This document shows positions 15,415 to 24,352 of a DNA stretch of 33,227 nt, in pieces. A program made the translations under genes and the position numbers. This stretch comes from an uncultured Eubacteriales bacterium. GTDB taxonomy: Bacteria; Bacillota; Clostridia; Oscillospirales; Acutalibacteraceae. Where the stretch lies: NCBI GenBank assembly GCA_900321515.1, contig ONWI01000026.1, forward strand, positions 1-33,227, written 5' to 3'. Position 1 is the first letter of the stretch, and every line of letters begins with the position of its first letter. The notes under the pieces were generated by a model. That model saw nothing but the letters and a program-made list of their open reading frames with translations, was not told where the DNA came from and searched no databases.

Positions 15415-16542
15415 CTATTCTTCAATCGCCTTGGCAGGTTCGAAGCATTCAAATGTCTTTTTTGCTTCGTTCCAGAGCACATCCTTGCCGGCGGACGCCA
15501 GCATTTTAAGTGAATTGAATATTTCCGCCTGAACATCAGGGTCTATGTTGGCGGCGGCTTTGAGAATTGCGTTGTAGGATACCCATTTGTTTGTGTTAAG
15601 TTCGGTGATGGTCGTGGCTCCTGACGCTTCCAGCGAATCAAATACCGCTGAAATGACCGACTTCTTCTGCTCGTCCTCGAGAGAAGCGAGCCAGCGTTTG
15701 ATTGTCTCGTCCATGAAGGCGCTTACCGGCGAGAGTCTGGTTGCCTCCTCAAAGTGATCGGAGCTTACTCGCCATGTGTAGGTGCCGTGCTGCGTAATGC
15801 CTTTTGCGTTGCTTTTTATGACCTTGGTTTTCGCCTTTCCGGACATCATGATTCCCACAATCGACTGTTCGGGGATGATTTTCAGAGTTCTGTCGAGTAT
15901 TGCGGCATACTGCTCAGACTGAAGAATTGTGTTTTTGAATCCCGGACCGTCGTTAGAATAGATTTCGATGATGCGGCTGTCGCGCAATTTCTCGTTGCAG
16001 AATGCCGCTCCGTATTCCGCGAAGTTGCCGCCCTTGGAATGACCGCCGAGCCTGAGAGGACAGGCGGTGTGTTCACACAGCCTGTTGATATAATCGGCCG
16101 CCTCGTTCTGACCGGGTGTGCCGTTCATGAAGGTGAGGTTGAAATCCTCACGCCAGGCAGCGATATAGTCATCCGTGCCGCTGAATCCGACATAAGCGGT
16201 ACCGTCGCCGAGCATGAAGGTGGCGCAGGAAAACTGCACCTGCTCATCCTGAGAAACGTTGTGACAGTATCCGCCAATCCGCACGCGCTCAAAGCGCTTG
16301 CAGGAGACGATTTTTTTAAGCAGCACCTTTGGATTGTTGACGATATAAGACTGATCGTATCCAAGTTCGAGATAACGTTTGCAGAGTTTTTTCAGCGACA
16401 CATCAAACACAAATTCTTCCGGAACGATGTTGTGCATGTCTAAATATGCAAGCGTTGAAAAGACGAGATTATCCACCTCGTTAAAAGGTCTCTCGGAGAA
16501 AGTCAGATCTCCCCGCATTTCAAGATAGTCAAGAATGTTCAT
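15415..16542 (-). CDS. DUF2974 (Mbeg1-like) alpha/beta hydrolase
   Basis: A 375-aa cytoplasmic protein of the DUF2974 family, related to lipases. The nucleophile elbow is GGHSKGG (166-172) with Ser169, preceded by the strand YVGFSGTDD (117-125) and followed by YSNDGPGF carrying a candidate catalytic Asp. The C-terminal third is helical and lacks a known domain. It starts five bases after the nfnB stop with no clear ribosome site, so translation is probably coupled to nfnB. Substrate is unknown; lipase or esterase activity is an inference from the fold. Confidence 0.85.
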   Translation of the reverse strand: MNILDYLEMRGDLTFSERPFNEVDNLVFSTLAYLDMHNIVPEEFVFDVSLKKLCKRYLELGYDQSYIVNNPKVLLKKIVSCKRFERVRIGGYCHNVSQDEQVQFSCATFMLGDGTAYVGFSGTDDYIAAWREDFNLTFMNGTPGQNEAADYINRLCEHTACPLRLGGHSKGGNFAEYGAAFCNEKLRDSRIIEIYSNDGPGFKNTILQSEQYAAILDRTLKIIPEQSIVGIMMSGKAKTKVIKSNAKGITQHGTYTWRVSSDHFEEATRLSPVSAFMDETIKRWLASLEDEQKKSVISAVFDSLEASGATTITELNTNKWVSYNAILKAAANIDPDVQAEIFNSLKMLASAGKDVLWNEAKKTFECFEPAKAIEE

Positions 16543-16547
16543 TTGTT

Positions 16548-17963
16548 TTATTTTGCAGAGAGATATTCGTCTATAGCCTTAGCGGCAGTCTTTCCGGCGC
16601 CCATTGCCAGAATGACGGTTGCCGCTCCGGTTACGGCGTCGCCGCCGGCGTAAACTCCTTCGCGGGAGGTAAGACCGGTGGATTCCTCTACAACTATGCC
16701 GCCTTTCCTGTTGACTTCAAGTCCGTTTGTGGTAGATTTTATAAGTGGGTTGGGAGATGTGCCGATAGCGATGATTACGCAGTCAACGTCCAGAACGAAT
16801 TCCGAACCGGGTACTTCGACAGGGCTTCTTCTGCCCGATGCGTCAGGCTCGCCAAGTTCCATCCTGATGCATTCCATGCCGGTTACGAATCCGTTGCGGG
16901 GGTCACGCCTGTCGTCGGGATTCTCGAAGCCGATGATCTGTGTGGGATTGTTGAGCAGCCTGAATTCGATACCTTCCTCCATAGCGTGCTCAACTTCTTC
17001 CTTACGCGCGGGAAGTTCTTCAAGACTGCGGCGGTATACGATGTAGACCTTTTCAGCGCCCATGCGCAGAGCCGTTCTGGCGGCGTCCATGGCGACATTG
17101 CCTCCGCCGACGACGGCAACCTTTTTGGCATGCAGGATTGGCGTGGTTGAGTCGGATTTATAAGCCTTCATAAGGTTGCTGCGGGTGAGGAATTCGTTTG
17201 CGGAGTAAACCCCTTTAAGGCTTTCTCCCGGAATGCCCATGAATCTGGGAAGACCCGCGCCCGAACCGATAAATACTGCTTCGTATCCCATATCGAAAAG
17301 TTCGTCAACAGTGAGCGTCTTGCCGATGACCACGTTAGTTTCAACATCAACGCCTAAAGATTTGAGGGTATCGACTTCCTTCTGCACAATGCTCTTCGGC
17401 AGACGGAATTCGGGGATGCCGTAGACCAGAACGCCTCCGGCAAGGTGAAGCGCTTCAAATACGGTCACCTTGTATCCCAGCTTTGCCAGGTCACCGGCGC
17501 AGGTAAGACCGGATGGTCCCGAACCGACAATAGCGACCTTGTGTCCGTTTGGTTCGGGCAGCTTGGGAGCTTCAGTGCAATGGCTGTTGTGCCAGTCGGC
17601 GACGAATCTCTCGAGACGGCCAATTCCCACAGCCTCACCCTTGATACCTCTGACGCATTTGCTCTCGCACTGTGTTTCCTGCGGACAGACTCTGCCGCAT
17701 ACCGCGGGAAGGGAAGAGGATTTGTTGATAACCTGATAAGCGCCCTCGAAGTCAAGCTCTCTAACCTTGGCGATGAATTCGGGGATATGTACGTTTACCG
17801 GACAGCCGCTGACACATGGCATATTCTTGCAGTTGAGGCATCTTGCCGCCTCGTCGAGCGCTGTTGCCTCGTCGTAGCCCAGAGCAACTTCATTGAAGTT
17901 GCGGCCCCTTTCAATGGGATCCTGTACCGGCATCGGATTCTTTTTCAGTGACATATTTGGCAT
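16548..17963 (-). CDS. nfnB: NfnB-type NADPH-binding subunit (glutamate synthase small-subunit-like)
   Basis: A 471-aa flavoprotein of the GltD/NfnB group. In NfnAB, this subunit holds two [4Fe-4S] clusters and the bifurcating FAD, and it binds NADPH. Cys42, 45, 50, 54 and Cys89, 93, 99, 103 form the cluster sites. The FAD motif VGSGPSG is at 146-152 and the NADPH motif VGGGNVAMDAAR at 285-296. I chose ATG 17963 (MPNMSLKKNP) because relatives start this way; its GAAAGGA lies 13 bases upstream, while the ATG at 17975 directly abuts that ribosome site. Annotation as gltA alone is possible, but no glutamate synthase large subunit is nearby and an NfnA homologue lies two genes upstream on the same strand. 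Confidence 0.88.
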   Translation of the reverse strand: MPNMSLKKNPMPVQDPIERGRNFNEVALGYDEATALDEAARCLNCKNMPCVSGCPVNVHIPEFIAKVRELDFEGAYQVINKSSSLPAVCGRVCPQETQCESKCVRGIKGEAVGIGRLERFVADWHNSHCTEAPKLPEPNGHKVAIVGSGPSGLTCAGDLAKLGYKVTVFEALHLAGGVLVYGIPEFRLPKSIVQKEVDTLKSLGVDVETNVVIGKTLTVDELFDMGYEAVFIGSGAGLPRFMGIPGESLKGVYSANEFLTRSNLMKAYKSDSTTPILHAKKVAVVGGGNVAMDAARTALRMGAEKVYIVYRRSLEELPARKEEVEHAMEEGIEFRLLNNPTQIIGFENPDDRRDPRNGFVTGMECIRMELGEPDASGRRSPVEVPGSEFVLDVDCVIIAIGTSPNPLIKSTTNGLEVNRKGGIVVEESTGLTSREGVYAGGDAVTGAATVILAMGAGKTAAKAIDEYLSAK

Positions 17964-18011
17964 ATTTAAAAACATTCCTTTCGATAGTCGTGATAAGTTA
18001 GTCGGAATTAA

Positions 18012-19361
18012 TCAGTTGATTCTCCAGCCCAAATCGGTCTTTCCTATGACGAAATCGTCCCAGCTGTTATAGGTTTGAATTTTTGTCCATTTGTTGAAAG
18101 CTCTGCGAATGTAGTCGTTTCTCTTGGAATTCCGCCATTCTCCGCGTATGTGGTAGGTTTTGGTGTCGATTTTGCAGTCTGGAAGCGCCTTTTTCAGTGT
18201 CTTCCATGAATAATCAACCGGCTCCGTATTTCTTGCGTACAGCAGCCTGAGTTTTTTGCAGTTTTCAATGACATCGGCGTTTCTGATCTTTCCCATATTG
18301 TTCAGCATCAGATCCTCCAGCTCGGTGCAGTTTGCCAAAGGTGAAAGATCTTCTATTTTTTCGCAGTTGAACATTTCAAGATAGTTGAGATGCTTAAGGC
18401 TTGCTATCGCGTCGATATTGTCTATTGTGTTTCCGGAAAGAATCAGCACCTCTAATTTTTCCAGTCCGGCAAGAACGCTTATGTCGGACATATGATTGTG
18501 TCCCAGATCAAGCGCTCTCAGTTCAGTACAGTAGGCAATCAGCGGATAAAGCTCCTTTTCGTCAAATGTCTTGCGCTGACTTGCTCCTATGAGTGTTGAG
18601 AATACCTTGATATCGGAGCGAACCTGCCATCTGGCAAATTCGACCAGCCATACGATGTCTGTCTGAGGGAAGGCTTTGTTGAGCTTTCCAACATCCTCGT
18701 CCGGTACGCTGATATCGCCCAAGTATATATACCTGACATTGGGGAAAAATCTTAGCACCCGGTAAAATTCGGTAAGGTCAGTGATTTTTCTTTCACTGAA
18801 ATCGAAGTTTACGCTCCCGGCGTTTATCGGACTTCCGCAAAGCGTTCCGCTGAACGTACAGCTGCATCCTGAATCGGGATTTCTCAGATCAGCCGTTGCG
18901 TCGTAAAGCTCGTCGCAAAGCGGATAACCGCTCGCGTCGAGGGACTTCAGTTCGGTGAGGTATCTGATGTTTTCAACGTCAGAAGGAGAGACTCCGGGGT
19001 TCAGATTCAGTTCGGCAATGGTATTTTTGTAATACTCACCGCCTATCGGGACGCTCCACTTGATATTGCAATCGGGTATGGCAGTGTGAATGGAGTCATA
19101 TATCTCGGGAGAAATACCTGTATCGGTAAGATTGGCGTATTTTAACTGCTTCAGTTTCAAGAGCTTTTCAGTGTCGCCTGAAAAATCCTTGCCGGAAAGA
19201 TCAATCTCACTGACATTCAGCTTGTATTCCTCACCGCAGATAACCACAGTGGTGAGCGCTTTTTTTATGAGCCATTCAGTCCATATCATCACACATATCA
19301 TTATAAAAGATAAACAGGAAATAATGATTGCTTTTATAAGGCCTTTTCTGCTGTCTTTCAT
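18012..19361 (-). CDS. Leucine-rich repeat protein with N-terminal membrane anchor
   Basis: A 449-aa protein with a signal-anchor segment at about 9-28 and the rest outside the cell. Degenerate leucine-rich repeats run from about 50 to 250, then internalin-like repeats from about 275 to 365 (LRALDLGHNHMSDIS, LEVLILSGNTIDNID, LEDLMLNN). The last 60 residues are rich in Trp and basic residues and end in GWRIN. It sits between nfnA (25 bp upstream) and nfnB (48 bp downstream), all on the same strand. GAGG lies ten bases before the ATG. It shows no link to redox chemistry, so it is probably a passenger inserted into the nfn operon. Confidence 0.85.
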   Translation of the reverse strand: MKDSRKGLIKAIIISCLSFIMICVMIWTEWLIKKALTTVVICGEEYKLNVSEIDLSGKDFSGDTEKLLKLKQLKYANLTDTGISPEIYDSIHTAIPDCNIKWSVPIGGEYYKNTIAELNLNPGVSPSDVENIRYLTELKSLDASGYPLCDELYDATADLRNPDSGCSCTFSGTLCGSPINAGSVNFDFSERKITDLTEFYRVLRFFPNVRYIYLGDISVPDEDVGKLNKAFPQTDIVWLVEFARWQVRSDIKVFSTLIGASQRKTFDEKELYPLIAYCTELRALDLGHNHMSDISVLAGLEKLEVLILSGNTIDNIDAIASLKHLNYLEMFNCEKIEDLSPLANCTELEDLMLNNMGKIRNADVIENCKKLRLLYARNTEPVDYSWKTLKKALPDCKIDTKTYHIRGEWRNSKRNDYIRRAFNKWTKIQTYNSWDDFVIGKTDLGWRIN

Positions 19362-19386
19362 AAGTTAGCTACCTCTGATCGCGGAA

Positions 19387-20229
19387 TTATTTTACTTCCT
19401 TTTTAAAAAGATTGCAGACGTGCTCTCTCTGTTCCTGCTCAAAGGAACGGTACATCATGCCTCGGCTCATCGCCTCGTCGAAATCCACCTCAAAGCCGTC
19501 AAATTCGGGGCCGTCCACGCAGGCGAATTTGGTCTTGCCACCCACTGTAAGGCGACAGCCGCCGCACATGCCGGTGCCGTCGATCATGATGGGATTCATG
19601 GAAACAATGGTCTTGATGTTGAACGGCTTGGTGGTAAGGGTGACGAATTTCATCATAATCAGAGGGCCGATGGCGATGACCTCGTCGTACTGCTCGCCTT
19701 CCTCGATAAGACGCTTGAGCGGTACGGTGACAACGCCTTTTTCGCCGTAGCTGCCGTCGTCGGTCATAATGATGAGCTTGTCGGACGCGGCTTTGAATTC
19801 GTCCTCAAGGATCAGAAGGTCCTTGCTGCGGAAGCCTATGATAGAGTGGACTTCGCAGCCGAGCTCATGCAGCTTCTGGGCGACAGGAAGCGCAATGGCG
19901 CAGCCCACGCCGCCGCCGACAATGGCTACTTTCTTTAAACCCTCTGTGTGAGTGGCTCTGCCGAGCGGTCCGACAAAATCCTGAATGAATTCGCCTTCGT
20001 TTTTGTGATTGAGCAGCTCGGTGGAGGCGCCTAATATCTGGAATATTATCTTGACGGTGCCTTTTTCCTTGTCGCAGCCGGCGACAGTGAGGGGAATTCT
20101 CTCTCCGTTTTCATCGACGCGCAGTATGATGAACTGACCCGGCTGTGCCTTTGCGGCAACGAGCGGAGCTTCGATGTCCATCATAGTGACGGTGGGATTA
20201 AGCTCCTTTTTTGATATGATTTTGTACAT
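19387..20229 (-). CDS. nfnA: NfnA-type NADH-binding subunit (SudB/PyrK-like ferredoxin-NADP reductase homologue)
   Basis: A 280-aa flavoprotein. In NfnAB it carries FAD and one [2Fe-2S] cluster and binds NAD(H); the complex couples NADH and reduced ferredoxin to reduction of NADP+. The flavin-binding RIPLT is at 44-48, the nucleotide-binding VGGGVG at 104-109, and the cluster cysteines are Cys222, 225 and 237 (MCGGC and FACVDGP). Length fits NfnA and SudB. The ATG at 20229 follows GGGAGG eight bases upstream. It is the first gene of the group that leads to nfnB. A dihydroorotate dehydrogenase electron-transfer role is unlikely without pyrD nearby. Confidence 0.9.
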   Translation of the reverse strand: MYKIISKKELNPTVTMMDIEAPLVAAKAQPGQFIILRVDENGERIPLTVAGCDKEKGTVKIIFQILGASTELLNHKNEGEFIQDFVGPLGRATHTEGLKKVAIVGGGVGCAIALPVAQKLHELGCEVHSIIGFRSKDLLILEDEFKAASDKLIIMTDDGSYGEKGVVTVPLKRLIEEGEQYDEVIAIGPLIMMKFVTLTTKPFNIKTIVSMNPIMIDGTGMCGGCRLTVGGKTKFACVDGPEFDGFEVDFDEAMSRGMMYRSFEQEQREHVCNLFKKEVK

Positions 20230-20288
20230 TTGATTTTCCTCCCTGATAAGAGTTGAGTGTTTTTTTATAAAAAAGTATTATAAATTTA

Positions 20289-20297
20289 ATTATACCA
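20289..20297 (-). promoter_or_regulatory. Extended -10 promoter for the nfnA operon
   Basis: On the - strand: TGGTATAAT (20297-20289), a perfect -10 with the TGN extension. The -35 position holds only TTCCAT. The leader before the nfnA start is about 55 nt. Confidence 0.55.
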
Positions 20298-20433
20298 TAA
20301 ACTTACGGGAAATGGAATAAAAAATTGCAACAAATTCAGAAAAATATTTCATAGATAACTGGAATTTTTTTCAAAAACGCGCTTGTTCCACAAGTTTATG
20401 CAGCTGATTTTTATAATTATGCATATTTGTGAA

Positions 20434-20477
20434 AAACTGCGGGAATGCGCCCTGGCTGAAACGCATTCCCGCAGTTT
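20434..20477 (-). terminator. Strong terminator of the Cthe_2159-like gene
   Basis: A perfect 16-bp stem, AAACTGCGGGAATGCG (20434-20449) with its complement at 20462-20477, loop 12 nt, followed on the - strand by TT and CAC after five U. It lies 37 bp after the stop codon at 20515. Confidence 0.9.
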
Positions 20478-20514
20478 GTATATAGTTTTTTCCGTCGTAT
20501 GGGCGCAATCGCGT

Positions 20515-21849
20515 TTATCCTCTCCGTTTGCCACCCATTCTGCCCCCGAAGTTACCGCCGTTGCCGCCGAAGTTGCCGTTGCCTCCCATGCCGCCTCTGC
20601 CGCCGCCCATCATTTGATTGGGAATCTCAGTGACTTGCTGACTGTTGCAGTAAATCGTGCCGCCGTTGAACTGTGCCGTACCGTCATAATCAAAGGTGGA
20701 ATTGCCCATGACGCTGATTGTGCCGCCGTTTACGATAATATTTCCGTTGGAGTCGATGCCGTCGGTATCTCCCGCGCTCATGGTGATGTTGATTGTGCCG
20801 CCGTTAATCTCAACGGTCGGAGTGAATGAATTTGACTTCTTTGCGGCGTTTATGCCGTCGTCCCAGCTGGAGAGGTCGAATGTGCCGTCATTGATTCTGA
20901 TGTAGGTGCCTTCAATGCATTCGGCTGCGTTTATGGTAAAGCTGCCGCTGTCGATCTGCACCAGAGATACAGCGTGAATGCCGTCATCGCCGACGTTCAT
21001 TGAGAAGCTGCCGCCGCCGATGTAGATATATCCTAAGGTGTCGTCGTCCTCGTTCTCGGCGTGAAGACCATCTGTTCCCGCTTTGATGGTGAAGCTGCCG
21101 TCTGAAATGCGTATGGAGTCGTTGGCTTCGACGGCTTTTGAGGAGGCGGTGATTTTATAGGTGCCTCCGGTGATTTTGAGATCGTCCTTGCCGACTATTC
21201 CGTTGTCTGAAGAGTGGATGGTGAGTGTGCCCGTGCCGTTGAGCACGAGATCATCCTTGGAGAAGATGGCGCCGTCAGTGTTTGTGTCACCGTCAGCCTT
21301 GAATGTGCCTGTTACGGACAGTGAATTGTCGCCTGTGAGAGTTATGAACACTTTGTCCGCGTTTTTGACATAAACGCAGGGAAAGTCGGAATTTGTGATT
21401 GTAACGCCGTCAAGAACTATCTGAACCTTGTCATCATCGCCCGCGTCAACTATTATTGTGCATTCTTCGGCGTTACCGGTGATGTGATAAACCCCGGCTT
21501 TTGAAATGGTGACATTTTTGCCGGAATTAACGGTGAGTTCCTTGGCGTCGCTGAGGTCGGCGTTTTGTGCAAGGTCGCGTTCGGTGAAGAGTTCATCTGC
21601 CGAAAGTCCGCTGCCCGAAGATTTGGATGTGGTTGAAACAGCGGTTTCCTCGTCGTTTGCCAGAGTTGCCACCGCCGCGGGAGTATTTGATGTCCCGGAT
21701 GTCGACAGTGCGCTGCCGGCTGAGGTGCAGCCGGACATGGGGAGCATGAGCATCTGCACTGCAAGCAGTGCCGCAATATATATCCGGATGTTCTTTTTCT
21801 TCTGATTTTCGGCCTTGATGATCTCTGTCATGTTCTTGAAGTTTTTCAT
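20515..21849 (-). CDS. Cthe_2159-like carbohydrate-binding beta-helix lipoprotein
   Basis: A 444-aa secreted lipoprotein with a long N-terminal region, signal segment (about 22-38) and lipobox PMSGC with Cys41. A Ser/Thr-rich linker (about 42-85) leads to a beta-helix (about 100-405) built of short repeats such as LVLNGTGTLTI, LKITGGTYKI, IRISDGSFTI, VEINGGTINI and IIVNGGTISV. This is the pattern of the Cthe_2159 carbohydrate-binding family, whose founder binds cellulose and pectin-like polysaccharide. The last 30 residues are Gly/Arg/Asn-rich (GGRGGMGG and similar) ending KRRG, probably disordered. AGGAGGTAA lies just before the ATG. Ligand is inferred from family only. Confidence 0.85.
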   Translation of the reverse strand: MKNFKNMTEIIKAENQKKKNIRIYIAALLAVQMLMLPMSGCTSAGSALSTSGTSNTPAAVATLANDEETAVSTTSKSSGSGLSADELFTERDLAQNADLSDAKELTVNSGKNVTISKAGVYHITGNAEECTIIVDAGDDDKVQIVLDGVTITNSDFPCVYVKNADKVFITLTGDNSLSVTGTFKADGDTNTDGAIFSKDDLVLNGTGTLTIHSSDNGIVGKDDLKITGGTYKITASSKAVEANDSIRISDGSFTIKAGTDGLHAENEDDDTLGYIYIGGGSFSMNVGDDGIHAVSLVQIDSGSFTINAAECIEGTYIRINDGTFDLSSWDDGINAAKKSNSFTPTVEINGGTINITMSAGDTDGIDSNGNIIVNGGTISVMGNSTFDYDGTAQFNGGTIYCNSQQVTEIPNQMMGGGRGGMGGNGNFGGNGGNFGGRMGGKRRG

Positions 21850-21917
21850 AATATTACCTCCTATGGTAAAGCGATTTTGATTTGCTCTTTTTTGAAGCTC
21901 TCGCTTTTGATGGCTTT

Positions 21918-21971
21918 ATTATAAAAAACGAACCTTTAGTTTACTTAAAATGATTTGTGAAGAATTTGTGA
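21918..21971 (-). promoter_or_regulatory. Promoter region with an 11-bp-spaced direct repeat
   Basis: On the - strand TCACAAAT occurs twice in the same orientation, at 21971-21964 and 21960-21953, exactly 11 bp apart (one helical turn). A TATAAT lies at 21923-21918. Such repeats upstream of -35 are typical of OmpR/PhoB-type response regulators. No regulator gene is in the window. The -35 itself is poor, as expected for an activated promoter. Confidence 0.4.
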
Positions 21972-22047
21972 CTTCGAGATAACATCAATATATAATAATC
22001 ATATGTACTTTATGCCCGACTTTCTTCTGCAATCCGTGTTAATTCTT

Positions 22048-24315
22048 CTATGAAGCTGTCTGAACGCGCAGCTTGCCGTTCTTCACCGAGATTGTAATAC
22101 ACCCGTCATACGACGTGCTGTAAATGTGCCTGAATCTCATGTCTTGAAGTCGGCTGCGAAGAGAATCGGAGTTTCTTTCGTTTGCGGAAATTATTACCGC
22201 GCCCACATTCAGAGTGGAAATTCCGATAATATCCTTACCTACGACAGCCGCGTCGCAGCTTCGCCAATTCTCTGGGATTAGTGTGCAGTTGCCCTTTTCG
22301 GGGCAGATAAGGGCTGTTGTCCCGCCGCATGTCATGCGCTGCCATCTGCCGCCGCTTCTGTCTGTGAATGTTTCAAGAGTCAGCGCCATTGAGTCAATTT
22401 TTACCGTGCTTTTAAAAGGCATGACTTCGGCGTGACTTTCAGTATACAAGTCAATGTCGGTAATCAGAAAATCGGGAGAATACTGATTCAGCATACGATG
22501 AAGATTACTGCTTCTTGATTTTGAATCGTCCGATACAGCTATTGCGTCCACCTTCATGACGCCTTTGGTCCTGAGAGTTTCCTTTATTACGGTAAGTCCG
22601 TAGGAATTACCTCCCGCTTCTGCAAATACCGCATGTGTGCGATTTTTTGCACACACGCACATACCGCCGTCACTTGTGTCGAACACCATGATTTCAGCGC
22701 CTTTGCAGAATATCTGTTGTGACGCCATCGCTGAAAAGATCAGTACAGTGATCTCGCAGAGAACGAAGCTCCGCAGCCTTATGGCGAATTGCCGGCTGTG
22801 TATCCGTCGGTTCATAATAAATGCGCAGCCCAGCAGCAGAGCGATAAAAAGCATAAGATAAGGCATGTATGAGAAACTCGTGTTGAGAACCGAAAAGGGC
22901 AGCTTTGCCAGGATTCCGGCAACCGCTTCGAGATATGTGCACAGCGCGGCTGCCGCAAATCTAAGAGGGAGCGATAGCAGCCAGCCGATAAAAGGAATGC
23001 AGTAAATCATCGAGGCGATAATCCCTGTAATTATGAATATTGAGGCTATGTACAGACAGAGCAGGTTCGTTAAGGGAGAAATTAACGATATGCTGCCAAA
23101 GTGTATTGCAGTCAATGGGAGTACGGAGAGACTGGCGGCGAGTGATACTGAAACCGAACTCAGCGCACGTTTGCCTGATCGCTTTACTTTGCCGTTTTCA
23201 GGCATTTTTCCGACGCGAATCAGAATTTTCCTTGCGGAGGTGAGCAATGATTCGTTTATCCTGTCGGAAGCGAGCAGCAGACCGAGTGTTGAGCATACCG
23301 AGAGCTGAAGGCCAATGTCGGCGGCAGCCCACGGATTCACGATACACATAAGCAGTATGGCTAAAGACAATGATGTGAGACTGTCCTCGTCGCGAAGCAC
23401 CAAATTGCTGAACTTTGCCGCAATATGCATAACACCGGCTCTGACTACCGACGGTGTGAAACCTGTGACAGACATAAACGACAGAATAAAGCATACCACG
23501 ATTATTATGGATGGCTTTGGTCTGACCCTTAGTTTATTTAGCAGCTTCTGGATCGTAAAAGCAAGCAGGGTCATATGAAGTCCCGATACAGCCAGCAGGT
23601 GAGCGATTCCTGTAGCGCGAAAATTTTCTACTGTCCGGCTGTCAATGAAGTCGGTATCACCAAGCAGCATTCCGCAAAGCATAGCCGACGCTCTGTCTGT
23701 CAGTGCCTGCCGTATGAATGAGATAATGATACGCTTTATTTTCAGATGAATATATTTCAGACGGAAGCCGCCATGTGTGACATAATGCTCCGAATACGGT
23801 TTGCACCAGCATCGTGCGTTGATTCCGTCGGCACGCAGAGATGTAGTGCTGGCGTAGCCGGGTTCGGTGTTGCTTTGCAGGAATTGCACCTCGCAGGTTA
23901 TGCGGTCGCCTTCTTCGGCCTCCTCTATTGCGCTGCCGCTTGTCATAAGAATGCGGATTTTTTGATTAACTCCAGGAATGTCTATGCTGTCGGTTTCAAT
24001 TGTGTACCTCCAGCGTCCGTACATTCTTCTCGGTATTTCACAGATTTCGCCTGAGATTACGCATGACTGATTGCTGAGGTTATCTGAAATGTCGTTTGCT
24101 CTCAGCTGACAGCATCCTATTACCAAAAGGGCAATGCATACAGGACACAGAATGAGAAGAATATTCCGCATTTTTTCACGGAATAAAAAACAGGCTGCGA
24201 TCGCGGTGATCGCAGCCATAAAGCACAGTATGAAATTTACCTCCGGAAAGAGACAGACAGCCGCAGCCGATACTGCCAGATAAGTAAATCCGATAGCGGC
24301 AAGAGGTCGCTTCAT
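22048..24315 (-). CDS. comEC: ComEC/Rec2 DNA-uptake channel protein with degenerate C-terminal domain
   Basis: A 755-aa polytopic protein of the ComEC family, the inner membrane channel for single-stranded DNA during transformation. An N-terminal two-helix plus OB-like region (1-180, DUF4131-like) is followed by the Competence core (about 205-500) with the diagnostic HLLAVSGLHMTLL (239-251) and several membrane segments. The C-terminal part (about 541-755) aligns in position with the metallo-beta-lactamase-like domain, opening with AEIMVFDTSDGG, but where the HxHxDH metal motif should be it has AVSDDSKSRSSN (593-604). So the nuclease-like site seems lost. AAGGAG eight bases before the ATG supports the start. 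It is the last gene after HIT and the phosphoribosyltransferase. Confidence 0.92.
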   Translation of the reverse strand: MKRPLAAIGFTYLAVSAAAVCLFPEVNFILCFMAAITAIAACFLFREKMRNILLILCPVCIALLVIGCCQLRANDISDNLSNQSCVISGEICEIPRRMYGRWRYTIETDSIDIPGVNQKIRILMTSGSAIEEAEEGDRITCEVQFLQSNTEPGYASTTSLRADGINARCWCKPYSEHYVTHGGFRLKYIHLKIKRIIISFIRQALTDRASAMLCGMLLGDTDFIDSRTVENFRATGIAHLLAVSGLHMTLLAFTIQKLLNKLRVRPKPSIIIVVCFILSFMSVTGFTPSVVRAGVMHIAAKFSNLVLRDEDSLTSLSLAILLMCIVNPWAAADIGLQLSVCSTLGLLLASDRINESLLTSARKILIRVGKMPENGKVKRSGKRALSSVSVSLAASLSVLPLTAIHFGSISLISPLTNLLCLYIASIFIITGIIASMIYCIPFIGWLLSLPLRFAAAALCTYLEAVAGILAKLPFSVLNTSFSYMPYLMLFIALLLGCAFIMNRRIHSRQFAIRLRSFVLCEITVLIFSAMASQQIFCKGAEIMVFDTSDGGMCVCAKNRTHAVFAEAGGNSYGLTVIKETLRTKGVMKVDAIAVSDDSKSRSSNLHRMLNQYSPDFLITDIDLYTESHAEVMPFKSTVKIDSMALTLETFTDRSGGRWQRMTCGGTTALICPEKGNCTLIPENWRSCDAAVVGKDIIGISTLNVGAVIISANERNSDSLRSRLQDMRFRHIYSTSYDGCITISVKNGKLRVQTAS

Positions 24316-24352
24316 GTCGTCTGCTCCTTTTGGAAGTTATTGTAAAAAGCGA

